Below are positions 14,723-22,577 of a DNA stretch of 38,155 nt, in pieces (position 1 is the stretch's first letter; each line of letters starts with the position of its first letter). The stretch is from the NCBI GenBank assembly GCA_017521325.1, contig JAFXCV010000046.1, positions 1 through 38,155 on the forward strand, in the 5' to 3' direction. The position numbers and the translations under genes are program-made. This DNA comes from Oscillospiraceae bacterium (GTDB lineage Bacteria; Bacillota; Clostridia; Oscillospirales; Ruminococcaceae). The notes under the pieces are model-generated. The model did no database searches, was not told the DNA's origin, and saw only the letters and a list, made by a program, of their open reading frames with translations.

Positions 14723-16702
14723 CTATTGCAGTGTGAAATGATATTGCTCCATATTTTCCGCAAGAACGGCAAATTCGGGATAAATCTCACGATATTCGTC
14801 CAATGCGTTGCAGCTCAGCGGCATTGCACCGGTTCTGTTGCGGATATAAAGGATATCCTGCGAAAAATCGCTCAGAAGGAATTCCAGAAAATACTGCGCC
14901 GTCAGTTCTTCGTTTCTGTTTTCACGCTTGCCGAGCGACCAGCAGTCATAAAAGCTGCACGGAATCGTATCCTTCTCAAGCGTCAGAATTCTGAAGCGTG
15001 CGGGAAGTGCGTTCTGTACCGAAAAATAGCTGGAAGAATCCGAAAACAGAAGCTCTGCACTTCCGGCATAGAATATCTCCTGCGCCGTGGATTTGTAGGG
15101 GTTCTCGCCAAAAACAGAGGTGAACGTATCGGAAAGCTTCTGGTCAATACAAAGTGTGCTGCTTGCATCGCAGACAGTGGAAATATCCGATACAGAATCG
15201 CCTGTATAATCACACAGCAGCGTGTTCATATAGACCACCGGAACATTGAAGGCAAGCGGAAGCTTGTCGGAATTTCCGATCTCCTCCCTGCAGTCTGCAA
15301 GGAAGTGGCAGCGATTCGTGTCAAAATCCTGCAGCACCTTTTCCATCTGTACGACGGGAAGCCCCTGTGTGTCGATTCCATCGCTCAGGAACAATGCAGG
15401 CATGTCGCCGCTTTCGGAAGCACTGCGGAGTCTGTCCTGATAGTCTGCGCTGTCGATTCCCACAAGCTCAATGTTCAGACCATCATATTCCTCGCAGAAT
15501 TTGTCACGGATCTCCGTCATTGCATCGGAGAAATCCGTATCATCCTGCACATACCATACCGAAATATCCGCAGGGTGGTATTCCGCAGCACGCATGCTGT
15601 GACTGAGATAGAATCCAAGTCCTGCGATGCCGAGAACACCTGCGGCAATGCCCGCCGTGTAGCGGAGCATGCGCTTTCTCTTGTTTTTGCGGATAGTCGT
15701 TGCAATCGGCTCAACCTTGGCTTCGCTGCGAAGCACCGCTTCAAATTCGGTAACATTCTGGAACCGCAGATTGGGATCGACTGCCATTGCCTTCATGATT
15801 GCATCGTTGAGCTGCTGCGGAATTTCGGGCCGCAGCGTGATAGGCTCCGGAAGCTCATCCGGTTTGCCGGATTCGAGTGCTGCCTTTCTGTCGAGTGAAA
15901 CGCAGGGCTTTTGTCCGGTGAGCATGATGTAGAATGTTGCGCCAAGCGCATAGAGATCCGTCCACGGTCCCTGCAAATTGATCTTTTCATACTGTTCAGG
16001 CGGAGCATAGCCATGCTTGAGAATGATAGTCATCTGGCGGCCTTCTTCCTTCGCAAAGCGTGCAGCACCGAAATCGTAAAGCTTGTTGACATTATTCAGG
16101 CAGATAAAGATATTGTCGGGACTGATATCTCTGTGGACGATGTGATCCTCATGGATGCTTTTGAGTGCGTTGCACATATCCAGAATGATTTCCGTGGCAT
16201 TTTCAATGTCCATTCGTCCGTCGTCATCCTGCATGAGATAATCCTCCAGCGAAATGCCGTCGAGGAATTCCATGACGATGTAAGCGGTGTTGTTCTCCTC
16301 AAAGAAATTGTAGACATTCACGATATTCGGGTGGGAAACGTATTTTGCCGTAGTGCGGGCTTCTTCGATGTATCGCTCCATACCCACACGGAAGATCTTC
16401 GGCTTGTTTCCCTTGTCAGTCAGGAGAATGACGTCCGTCGTTCCGGGAATGCGGTTGACGATGCCGTTCGGGAAGTATTCCTTGATCGCAACGATGGCTT
16501 CAAGCTCCTTGTCGTAGGACTTGTAGGTAATACCGAAACCTCCGGCACCGAGCAGCTCGCCGATGATGTAGCGTCCCGAAAGTACCGTGCCCTTTGGCAG
16601 ATGGTTGACCTCACGTTTTGCTGTGGATGAATCAAAGCCGCAGTGCGGGCAGATACCGTTTTCATTCTGATGTTCCTGAAAGCAGTTGTAACACATTATC
16701 AT
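14723..16702 (-). CDS. Zinc-ribbon Ser/Thr protein kinase with extracellular solute-binding-protein-like domain
   Basis: A 659-residue membrane kinase. The zinc ribbon uses Cys4, Cys7, Cys18 and Cys21 (CYNC, CPHCGFD). The kinase domain shows the glycine loop LGAGGFGI (51-58), Lys74 (VAIKEY), HRD (190-192) in HRDISPDN, DFG (210-212) and HGYAPPEQY. As in its neighbour, the HRDxK Lys is absent (Ser). A transmembrane helix (~346-367) leads to a ~280-residue outside domain whose pattern (ADISVWYVQ at the first strand, MTEIRDKFCEEYDGLNIEL, PALFLSDG, LPLAFNVPVVYMNT) is that of an ABC-transporter extracellular solute-binding protein, probably with sugar or oligopeptide-type relatives. This suggests direct ligand sensing. 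The ATG at 16702 is used; ATG at 16696 is equally possible. It leads the kinase operon. Confidence 0.85.
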   Translation of the reverse strand: MIMCYNCFQEHQNENGICPHCGFDSSTAKREVNHLPKGTVLSGRYIIGELLGAGGFGITYKSYDKELEAIVAIKEYFPNGIVNRIPGTTDVILLTDKGNKPKIFRVGMERYIEEARTTAKYVSHPNIVNVYNFFEENNTAYIVMEFLDGISLEDYLMQDDDGRMDIENATEIILDMCNALKSIHEDHIVHRDISPDNIFICLNNVNKLYDFGAARFAKEEGRQMTIILKHGYAPPEQYEKINLQGPWTDLYALGATFYIMLTGQKPCVSLDRKAALESGKPDELPEPITLRPEIPQQLNDAIMKAMAVDPNLRFQNVTEFEAVLRSEAKVEPIATTIRKNKRKRMLRYTAGIAAGVLGIAGLGFYLSHSMRAAEYHPADISVWYVQDDTDFSDAMTEIRDKFCEEYDGLNIELVGIDSADYQDRLRSASESGDMPALFLSDGIDTQGLPVVQMEKVLQDFDTNRCHFLADCREEIGNSDKLPLAFNVPVVYMNTLLCDYTGDSVSDISTVCDASSTLCIDQKLSDTFTSVFGENPYKSTAQEIFYAGSAELLFSDSSSYFSVQNALPARFRILTLEKDTIPCSFYDCWSLGKRENRNEELTAQYFLEFLLSDFSQDILYIRNRTGAMPLSCNALDEYREIYPEFAVLAENMEQYHFTLQ

Positions 16703-16728
16703 TTTTTATCACGATCCTATAAATAATC

Positions 16729-16760
16729 ACGGCCAAAAGCCGTATTGTCCCTACAGGACA
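16729..16760 (-). other. Two short tandem hairpins in the kinase-operon leader
   Basis: ACGGC/GCCGT with a 5-base loop (16729-16743) and TGTCC/GGACA with a 5-base loop (16746-16760) lie between the predicted minus-strand promoter and the kinase start. They could be RNA structures or protein sites; neither is followed by a T-run. Confidence 0.35.
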
Positions 16761-16770
16761 CACTACTTAA

Positions 16771-16799
16771 ATTTTAACACAATTTGTCAGATTTTGCAA
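16771..16799 (-). promoter_or_regulatory. Sigma-A promoter of the kinase operon
   Basis: On the minus strand, TTGCAA (16799-16794) and TAAAAT (16776-16771) are 17 bases apart, giving a leader of about 60 bases to the kinase ATG at 16702. Confidence 0.7.
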
Positions 16800-17016
16800 C
16801 TTTTTTTACCCAAATCATACGCCTCATGATTAAAATCGGCATTTCTCACAAAGATAAAATCCTGTCATTGGCAAACTTGTAGTATTTACGGAAATCATCC
16901 TTGCAGCGCCAAAAAAACACGGTCAATGTATGTTACCAAATATGGAAAAAAACAGAGGAATTTTTTGTAACATTATCCAATTTTTAGTGAATTATAGTAT
17001 ATGTATGAAAAAAATA
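16800..17016. other. AT-rich spacer between divergent operons
   Basis: No gene, strong hairpin or clear repeat is seen here. An open frame from 16930 to 17130 is AT-rich, has no ribosome site and runs through the Tad promoter, so it is not called. Regulator sites may lie here but none is recognisable. Confidence 0.5.
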
Positions 17017-17045
17017 TTGCATTTTCTTTCAAAATATGCTATAAT
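17017..17045 (+). promoter_or_regulatory. Sigma-A promoter of the Tad/phospho-signalling operon
   Basis: TTGCAT (17017-17022) and a perfect TATAAT (17040-17045) are separated by 17 bases. No other clear promoter is seen before the terminator at 34024, so this may drive the full 17-kb run. Confidence 0.75.
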
Positions 17046-17126
17046 GTTTGTGAATTCGTGTTTTTTTAACATGGTAAATCTGCTGGAACATGAAAGGGAA
17101 AACGGAGTTTTCTTAAAGGTGGAATT

Positions 17127-18245
17127 ATGAGAATATTACTTCTTGATAAGAATGCGGAATATTCCAGACGAGTGAAGTATTACTTCTGCAAAAAATACAG
17201 CAATATGCAGATGTCCGTCAGTGATAATCTGAAGGCTGCAATGGATATGCTGAAGACCGAAAAATATGACGTTGTGCTGGCAGACATTGCCTTTGCGGAT
17301 GATCTGGATTTTGAAAGTCCTGATTCCGCACTCAGCCGGGCAGCATTTGCATTCCTTTCCGAAACAGATGAAATTATTGAAGGAAAGGAAACGATTGTCA
17401 AGTACCTCGGCGTGAGCGAGCTGTACGCAGCGATTTGTTCCTTGTATGAAAAGAAGAAAAACCGTGTGGTAAAACAGACGGATTCCCATACGATCACACA
17501 GCAGGGGACGGAGATCATCACATTCTTTCCTGTGCATGGAGGTGCCGGCAGTTCCACAATGGCTGCGGCATGTGCGATTGAGCTTGCGAAGGAACATCGT
17601 GTGCTGTATCTGAATCTGGAGCAGCGTTCGTCAGATTCTGTATTCTTCAGTGCAGAAGAAAAGAAGAGCGTTTCCGATATCCTGTCAACCTTCAGGACAA
17701 AGTACACGGAAGCAGGTCTTATCCAGACGCTCAAGGGTATGATTCTGGAGGATGAAAAGCAGACAGCGGCAAAGGTATCCTATATCAAGGGCTATGCCAA
17801 TATCATGGACTGCATGGCAATGACTGATCAGAATCTTGGCATCATGCTCAGACTCATCTGTGAACGTCTTGATTTCCGCTATGTCGTGATTGATGCGGAT
17901 TTCATCGTCAGCTCCGTGCTGAATAAGCTCATCACTGCCTCCGACAGCGTGGTATTTGTTACCTCCGGTGCGGATGTGGCAAATACAAAGCTCAGCAGAA
18001 TCCAGCGTTATCTTGATGTTCTTGGCAGGGAAGAGGATGTGCGGCTGCCTGACAGCTACCTCCTGCTCAACCAGTATTATGGTCTGAACGACGAGAAGAA
18101 GATTGCAAAGAACATGGAGATCCTTGGAAGAATCGCACGTTACAGAACAAACGAGAATGTCAGAATCACATCGCAGGATGTTATTGATGTCGTGCTGACA
18201 AAGCCGGAAATTTTTGCAAGGCTGCGCATCAAAGACACAGAATAG
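17127..18245 (+). CDS. tadZ: TadZ/CpaE-like pilus localisation ATPase with atypical P-loop
   Basis: A 372-residue cytoplasmic protein at the head of the Tad operon. Residues 1-~105 look like a receiver-type fold (LLLDKN at strand 1, DVVLADIAF ending in Asp53, the usual phospho-acceptor position), as in TadZ/CpaE proteins. Residues ~128-372 form a MinD/ParA-type domain. Its P-loop reads HGGAGSST (137-144), keeping the glycines but lacking the deviant-Walker Lys residues of KGGxGKT; ATP hydrolysis is therefore doubtful. VVIDADF and VTSGADVANTKLS match the later ParA strands. TadZ proteins place the pilus machine at a cell site and recruit TadA. AAAGGTGG precedes the ATG by 3 bases, and the next gene is tadA. 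The assignment is firm by domain order and context. Confidence 0.82.
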   Translation: MRILLLDKNAEYSRRVKYYFCKKYSNMQMSVSDNLKAAMDMLKTEKYDVVLADIAFADDLDFESPDSALSRAAFAFLSETDEIIEGKETIVKYLGVSELYAAICSLYEKKKNRVVKQTDSHTITQQGTEIITFFPVHGGAGSSTMAAACAIELAKEHRVLYLNLEQRSSDSVFFSAEEKKSVSDILSTFRTKYTEAGLIQTLKGMILEDEKQTAAKVSYIKGYANIMDCMAMTDQNLGIMLRLICERLDFRYVVIDADFIVSSVLNKLITASDSVVFVTSGADVANTKLSRIQRYLDVLGREEDVRLPDSYLLLNQYYGLNDEKKIAKNMEILGRIARYRTNENVRITSQDVIDVVLTKPEIFARLRIKDTE

Positions 18246-18290
18246 AAAACAGCGGCTGCTGCGGCAGTATGCGTATGATTGGGTGAGAGT

Positions 18291-19679
18291 ATGAAGAAAA
18301 ACGGCGTCATTGCAGAAATCGTTAAAGAAATCTGCCGCATGATCGACGAGGGCGAGCTTGTGCAGGATACCTATGATCCAGGCTCCGCACAAAATTTTGA
18401 GAGAATCAAGAGCAAGGCGGAGAGCGTGCAGAAGATCAGAGAGTCCGATGATGAAACCTATCGTTCCTACATCTGGAGCCTGATGCAGGGCATGCTCGAT
18501 GAAAACGGAGATTATGCTGCTTCCGACGGAACTTTGGTGTATATCACGCCCGATGATAAGGCTTCGATCGTGGAACAGGTTTTCGGTATGTACCGAGGAC
18601 TGGGTTTTCTGGAAACCATCATCAGTGACGAAACGATCACCGAGGTTATGGTCAACGGTCCGGATAATATCTTCATTGAGCAAAGCGGCAGAGTCAGACG
18701 GCTTGAACAGCGTGTCTGCGATGATACCGAATGCAGCGAGGAGGAACGTCTGGAGCGGGGCAGAATACAGCTGCGAAAGATCATCCACAGAATCGTGGAT
18801 ATCTGCGGCAGAGAAGTAAACGAAGCCAGTCCTATCGTAGACGCACGTCTGAAGGATGGCTCCCGTGTTAATATCGTACTGCATCCGATCGCCATGGGGG
18901 GCGATACGGTTACCATCCGTAAATTCTCCAAAAAGCCGATGAGCATCGACAGGCTGATCGCCTATGGCTCCATTACCGAGGAGATCGCCATGAAGCTGAA
19001 AATGCTCGTTGGCGCAAAATACAATATCTTCATCAGCGGCGGTACTGGCAGCGGTAAGACCACATTCCTCAATGCCCTGTCAAACTATATACCGTTTGAT
19101 GAGCGTGTTATCACGATCGAGGACTCCGCAGAGCTGCAGATTACAGGTGTTGACAACCTTGTCAGCCTGGAAACCAAGCAGGCAAATGCCGAGGGCAAGG
19201 GTGCGATCACGATCAAGGATCTGATCAAATCCTCGCTCCGAATGCGTCCCGAACGTATCGTAGTCGGTGAGGTGCGTGGCGAAGAAGCACTGGACATGCT
19301 GCAGGCAATGAATACAGGACATGACGGCTCACTTTCCACAGGACACGCAAACTCCGCTAAGGATATGCTTACCCGTCTGGAAACCATGGTACTGCAGGGA
19401 GCCTCCGGACTTCCGCTTGACGCCGTGCGCAGACAGATCGGTTCGGCGCTTGACATCATCGTCCATCTGTCGAGAATGCGTGACCACTCCCGTAAGGTCG
19501 TGGAGATCAGCGAGGTACTCGGCTATGAAAAGGGCGAGATTCTGATGAATCCCATTTATGTGTTCGAAGAAGACGAGAAATCAACGCTTGAGCGTGTATC
19601 GGGCGGTCTTGTCAGAACAAAGAACGAAATGAAGAATGTCGAAAAGCTCAGACAGGCGGGCATTCTGGAAAATATCTGA
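18291..19679 (+). CDS. tadA: TadA/CpaF-type secretion ATPase
   Basis: A 462-residue hexameric motor ATPase of the type II/IV secretion superfamily that powers Flp pilin assembly (and retraction in some Tad systems). The N-terminal domain carries ITEVMVNGPDNIFIE (~116-130), characteristic of CpaF. Walker A is GGTGSGKT (250-257), the Asp-box region is ITIEDSAELQI (~275-284), Walker B is IVVGEVRG (~323-330), and the His box reads STGHANS (~349-355). The ATG at 18291 is preferred, since GGGTGAG lies just upstream; an in-frame TTG at 18279 would add four residues. It lies 45 bases after tadZ and 18 before tadB, which is the canonical Tad order. All catalytic motifs are intact. Confidence 0.95.
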   Translation: MKKNGVIAEIVKEICRMIDEGELVQDTYDPGSAQNFERIKSKAESVQKIRESDDETYRSYIWSLMQGMLDENGDYAASDGTLVYITPDDKASIVEQVFGMYRGLGFLETIISDETITEVMVNGPDNIFIEQSGRVRRLEQRVCDDTECSEEERLERGRIQLRKIIHRIVDICGREVNEASPIVDARLKDGSRVNIVLHPIAMGGDTVTIRKFSKKPMSIDRLIAYGSITEEIAMKLKMLVGAKYNIFISGGTGSGKTTFLNALSNYIPFDERVITIEDSAELQITGVDNLVSLETKQANAEGKGAITIKDLIKSSLRMRPERIVVGEVRGEEALDMLQAMNTGHDGSLSTGHANSAKDMLTRLETMVLQGASGLPLDAVRRQIGSALDIIVHLSRMRDHSRKVVEISEVLGYEKGEILMNPIYVFEEDEKSTLERVSGGLVRTKNEMKNVEKLRQAGILENI

Positions 19680-19697
19680 TGAATTTGAGGGATATGC

Positions 19698-20486
19698 TTG
19701 AAGAAGGATAAAAAGAAAAGAATTATAGAGAATAAGGGAATTACCGGTGTCGGAACGGACTATACCGTGTACCTTCTCTCTGCCAGAGAAAAAATCACGG
19801 CAATTCTGGCAGGTGTGGCAATCGGTTTTGTCGCAAGCTACATCTATTATGACAATATGATCGTGTCGATCATCGTTGGCGCCGTGGTCGGTTATAAAGC
19901 AATGTCCGTTTATCAGGGCATGCTCTTCAGAAAACGTCTGAAGGAGCTGCGTCTGCAGTTCCGTGATCTGCTGGAATCCCTGAGTAACTCCTACACCGTA
20001 GGTATGACGGCAAACCGTGCCTTCCATACCGCCTACAACGATATGACGGTCGAACATGGTGCGGATGCCTACATTACCCGTGAGGTGCAGCTCATTTGTG
20101 CGGCGCATGATAACCAGGGTATTGAGATCAAGGATATGCTCAACGATTTTGCCGTAAGAAGTGGTGTCGACGATGTACGCAGCTTTGCGGGCGTATTTGA
20201 TGTATCCTCCAATCTCGGCGGTGATATTGCAAAGATCATCCGTGAAACAAGAGATATGATCGGTGAAAAGATCGAGATCGAAATGGAGATCCAGACCATG
20301 GTCACAGGTCAGCGAAACCAGCTCAATGTTCTTGCAGTGATGCCGCTGGTTATGTCTGTGATTACCAGATTTTTCAATCAGGAATCTTCCGGTGACGGTC
20401 TTGTCATTATCGTAAAAACCGCTGCACTTGCGCTGTTTGTGTTCGCCTACTGGCTCGGCACGAAGATCGTCGATATCAAGGTGTAA
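19698..20486 (+). CDS. tadB: TadB inner-membrane platform protein (T2SSF family)
   Basis: A 262-residue membrane protein of the GspF/TadB family that forms the pilus platform with TadC. Hydrophobic segments are at about residues 33-50 and 54-68, followed by a cytoplasmic helical T2SSF domain (LKELRLQFRDLLESLSNS, then GVDDVRSFAGVFDVS) and C-terminal segments at ~210-225 and ~235-255. The start is a TTG: GAGGG stands at 19687-19691 with good spacing, and the only nearby ATG (19694) is in another frame and stops after five codons. The unusual start may lower translation relative to its neighbours. It is placed directly between tadA and tadC. Confidence 0.9.
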   Translation: MKKDKKKRIIENKGITGVGTDYTVYLLSAREKITAILAGVAIGFVASYIYYDNMIVSIIVGAVVGYKAMSVYQGMLFRKRLKELRLQFRDLLESLSNSYTVGMTANRAFHTAYNDMTVEHGADAYITREVQLICAAHDNQGIEIKDMLNDFAVRSGVDDVRSFAGVFDVSSNLGGDIAKIIRETRDMIGEKIEIEMEIQTMVTGQRNQLNVLAVMPLVMSVITRFFNQESSGDGLVIIVKTAALALFVFAYWLGTKIVDIKV

Positions 20487-20501
20487 AGAGGAGGCTTACA
20501 T

Positions 20502-21401
20502 ATGCTTGCAATTATGATTATCTGTGCAGTGCTGGAAACAGTGCTTGTCGGTGCGTGGCTCTACCTTTTTGTGAAATACAGAAATCAGTTTGATGGATTG
20601 CTTGACGATGTGGACGGCAAGACCTTTACACTGAAGGATCTGTATTTTATCGGTCTGGGTGCGATCGAAACCTATGAACAGGCGACGAAAAAACGAATCA
20701 CCGAGAGTGAACGTGCGCAGGAGAAGATCCAGTATCTGTCCGAGGCGTTCGGACGTGAAAACGCAGAGCTGTATTTCTACGTTTCCAACAGCGCAACGAT
20801 CTCCCTGATTCTTACGTTTCTGCCCATCGGCTTGTCCACAGTATGTCTGACGCAGTCAATGCTCGGACTTGTACTCGGAGCTGCACTTGCCGGTATCTTT
20901 CCTTACGGCGTGCAGTCGAGTATCAACTCCGCTGTGCAGAAAAAGAAGAATTCAATTATCAGTGAATTCCCCAAAATGGTGTCAAAGCTGACACTTCTTG
21001 TCAATGCCGGCATGCTCGTTCGACGGGCATGGGACGAGGTTGCCAATTCCAACTTCGAAGATGCATTGTATGCTGAGATGCGACTGACCTCCAAGGATAT
21101 CCAGGAGGGCATGAGCATAGAAGCCGCAATGGAAAACTTTGCGGCAAGATGCGGTCTCAAAGAGATCCGCAAGTTTTCTTCAATTTACGTTCAGGCTGTC
21201 AATCGTGGAGCGTCCGAGTCAATCGGTTCCATGAAAATTATGGCAGATGAGGCATGGGAACAAAAAAAGCAAATCTCAAAGCAGCAGGGTGAAATCGCTT
21301 CCCAGAAGCTCCTGATTCCGAACATGATTATGCTCATGGGAATCATGGTAGTCGTGGTGGTGCCGATCGTTGCATCACTGATCGGAAACGTGTCCCTATG
21401 A
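20502..21401 (+). CDS. tadC: TadC inner-membrane platform protein (T2SSF family)
   Basis: A 299-residue partner of TadB. An N-terminal helix (residues 3-22) is followed by a cytoplasmic segment, two central membrane segments (~98-135), a T2SSF helical bundle (FPKMVSKLTLLVNAGM; LKEIRKFSSIYVQAVNRG) and a C-terminal helix (~272-295, IMLMGIMVVVVVPIVASLI). The ribosome site GAGGAGG is strong. Ends 13 bases before the pilin gene. TadB and TadC together transmit the TadA motion to the growing pilus. Confidence 0.9.
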   Translation: MLAIMIICAVLETVLVGAWLYLFVKYRNQFDGLLDDVDGKTFTLKDLYFIGLGAIETYEQATKKRITESERAQEKIQYLSEAFGRENAELYFYVSNSATISLILTFLPIGLSTVCLTQSMLGLVLGAALAGIFPYGVQSSINSAVQKKKNSIISEFPKMVSKLTLLVNAGMLVRRAWDEVANSNFEDALYAEMRLTSKDIQEGMSIEAAMENFAARCGLKEIRKFSSIYVQAVNRGASESIGSMKIMADEAWEQKKQISKQQGEIASQKLLIPNMIMLMGIMVVVVVPIVASLIGNVSL

Positions 21402-21414
21402 AAGGAGTAAGATT

Positions 21415-21720
21415 ATGATGGCAAAGGCAATGCTCGCACTCCAGAAGACATACTGGAATGCAAAGAACAAGCTCACAAATCTGAAGAACGACGAAAGCGG
21501 TATGGAAACTCTCGAGGTAGTAATCCTCATCGTTATCGCTGTTATCCTCGCAGTTCTCGTACTGAACTTCCTGACAGGTTCCGATGGTAATGGTGGTATT
21601 GTAAAGCAGCTTTTTGATGAAATTGCTGACAAGCTTTCGAACCTGTTTAATACATCAGATAGCAATGGCGTATCCATTCCTGTCGGTGGCAGCACCAGCG
21701 GCGCTACATCATCTACGTAA
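21415..21720 (+). CDS. Flp1-like major pilin
   Basis: A 101-residue prepilin of the Flp1-like family of Gram-positive Tad systems. A positively charged leader (residues ~1-29) ends in DESG-METLEVV: cleavage after that Gly would leave a mature N-terminus with Glu at position 5, the hallmark needed for pilin assembly. The hydrophobic helix VVILIVIAVILAVLVLNFL follows, then a short soluble tail ending in a Gly/Ser/Thr-rich stretch. The cognate prepilin peptidase is at 27850. AAAGGAG lies at 21400-21405; two ATGs in a row (21415, 21418) leave the exact start open by one residue. Long stem-loops immediately downstream may help keep its transcript abundant. Confidence 0.88.
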   Translation: MMAKAMLALQKTYWNAKNKLTNLKNDESGMETLEVVILIVIAVILAVLVLNFLTGSDGNGGIVKQLFDEIADKLSNLFNTSDSNGVSIPVGGSTSGATSST

Positions 21721-21743
21721 ATCCATAACCCAATAACCAGCAG

Positions 21744-21809
21744 CCATCCAACCCATGCCCTGGATGGCCGCTTTTCCATGAGGTAAGGCATTTACCTTAT
21801 GGAAAAGCG
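21744..21809 (+). other. Tandem intercistronic stem-loops after the pilin gene
   Basis: Two stem-loops follow the pilin stop: CCATCCA/TGGATGG (21744-21767, 10-base loop), then an 18-bp stem (21769-21786 with 21792-21809) with a 5-base loop and a single G-T pair. No T-run follows the large stem, so it fits an RNA-stability, processing or partial attenuation element rather than a full terminator. Confidence 0.7.
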
Positions 21810-21856
21810 CTGCAGCGGAATACGCAGTGCTACTCTGAAGCAAAAGGAGAACGACC

Positions 21857-22567
21857 ATGAAACAGCTATGGAAACGAATCAAACGAGAGGACGGGGCGGC
21901 GCAGATGATCGAAGCTGCAATCATCTACCCCGTTGTATTTTTATGTATTTTTGTACTCATCTATATCGGACTGTACATTCTGCAGTCGATCACTGTATCG
22001 ACCTATGCCCAGAAAGCGGCAATGCTCACCGCCCGTGAGATATCCTATCCCGGCTATCTTGCGATGGTGAATGACAACAGTGTCTATGCAAGTGCGGCGG
22101 TTGAGGGCGATGATGATCTTCTCACATCTCTGACGCTCAACACGGATCCCAAGAATCTGAAACCCCAGACCTACCGCTACTGGACGCAGAGCATGATGGA
22201 TAATGAGGTCAAGGATGACTATGAGGATATCCTCAGGGAAATGGTGGCATATAATTCCATCATTACAACAAAGGATAAAGATAGCATTACAGTGAATATC
22301 ACGACCAAGAATCACTTCATCGTGCAATATGTCATCGTGGATGTATCACAGCCGCTGGTGGGCTTTCCGGTGCTGGAGTTCTTCGGCATTGATACGCCGG
22401 TCGTTTCGGCAAGCGCACAGACCACAGTGAGCGACATCGACGAAATGGTCCGCAATGTGGATTTCGTTACCGATGCACTTGCTGCATTTGCTAATAAGCT
22501 CGGTCTGGATATCGGAAAACTGAAAGAAAAAATCAACACAGTAAAAGAAACATTAGGCTTGAACTAA
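21857..22567 (+). CDS. tadE: TadE-like pseudopilin
   Basis: A 236-residue single-pass protein. A basic cytoplasmic start (KQLWKRIKRED) is followed by GAAQMIEAAIIYPVVFLCIFV, with the Glu five residues into the hydrophobic helix typical of TadE-type minor pilins. The rest (~residues 45-236) is extracellular with little recognisable fold. TadE/TadF proteins are minor subunits processed by the Tad prepilin peptidase. The ribosome site is AAAGGAGA. It is followed 10 bases later by the large TadG/DUF5702-like gene. Confidence 0.8.
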   Translation: MKQLWKRIKREDGAAQMIEAAIIYPVVFLCIFVLIYIGLYILQSITVSTYAQKAAMLTAREISYPGYLAMVNDNSVYASAAVEGDDDLLTSLTLNTDPKNLKPQTYRYWTQSMMDNEVKDDYEDILREMVAYNSIITTKDKDSITVNITTKNHFIVQYVIVDVSQPLVGFPVLEFFGIDTPVVSASAQTTVSDIDEMVRNVDFVTDALAAFANKLGLDIGKLKEKINTVKETLGLN

Positions 22568-22577
22568 GGAGGACATT

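Noticed and set aside
14717..15898. A 393-codon plus-strand frame opposite the second kinase
   Set aside because: The minus strand carries a clear kinase and ectodomain; the plus frame has a His/Cys/Arg-rich, family-less translation.
16930..17130. A 66-codon frame in the divergent intergenic region
   Set aside because: AT-rich, without ribosome site, and crossed by the Tad operon promoter.
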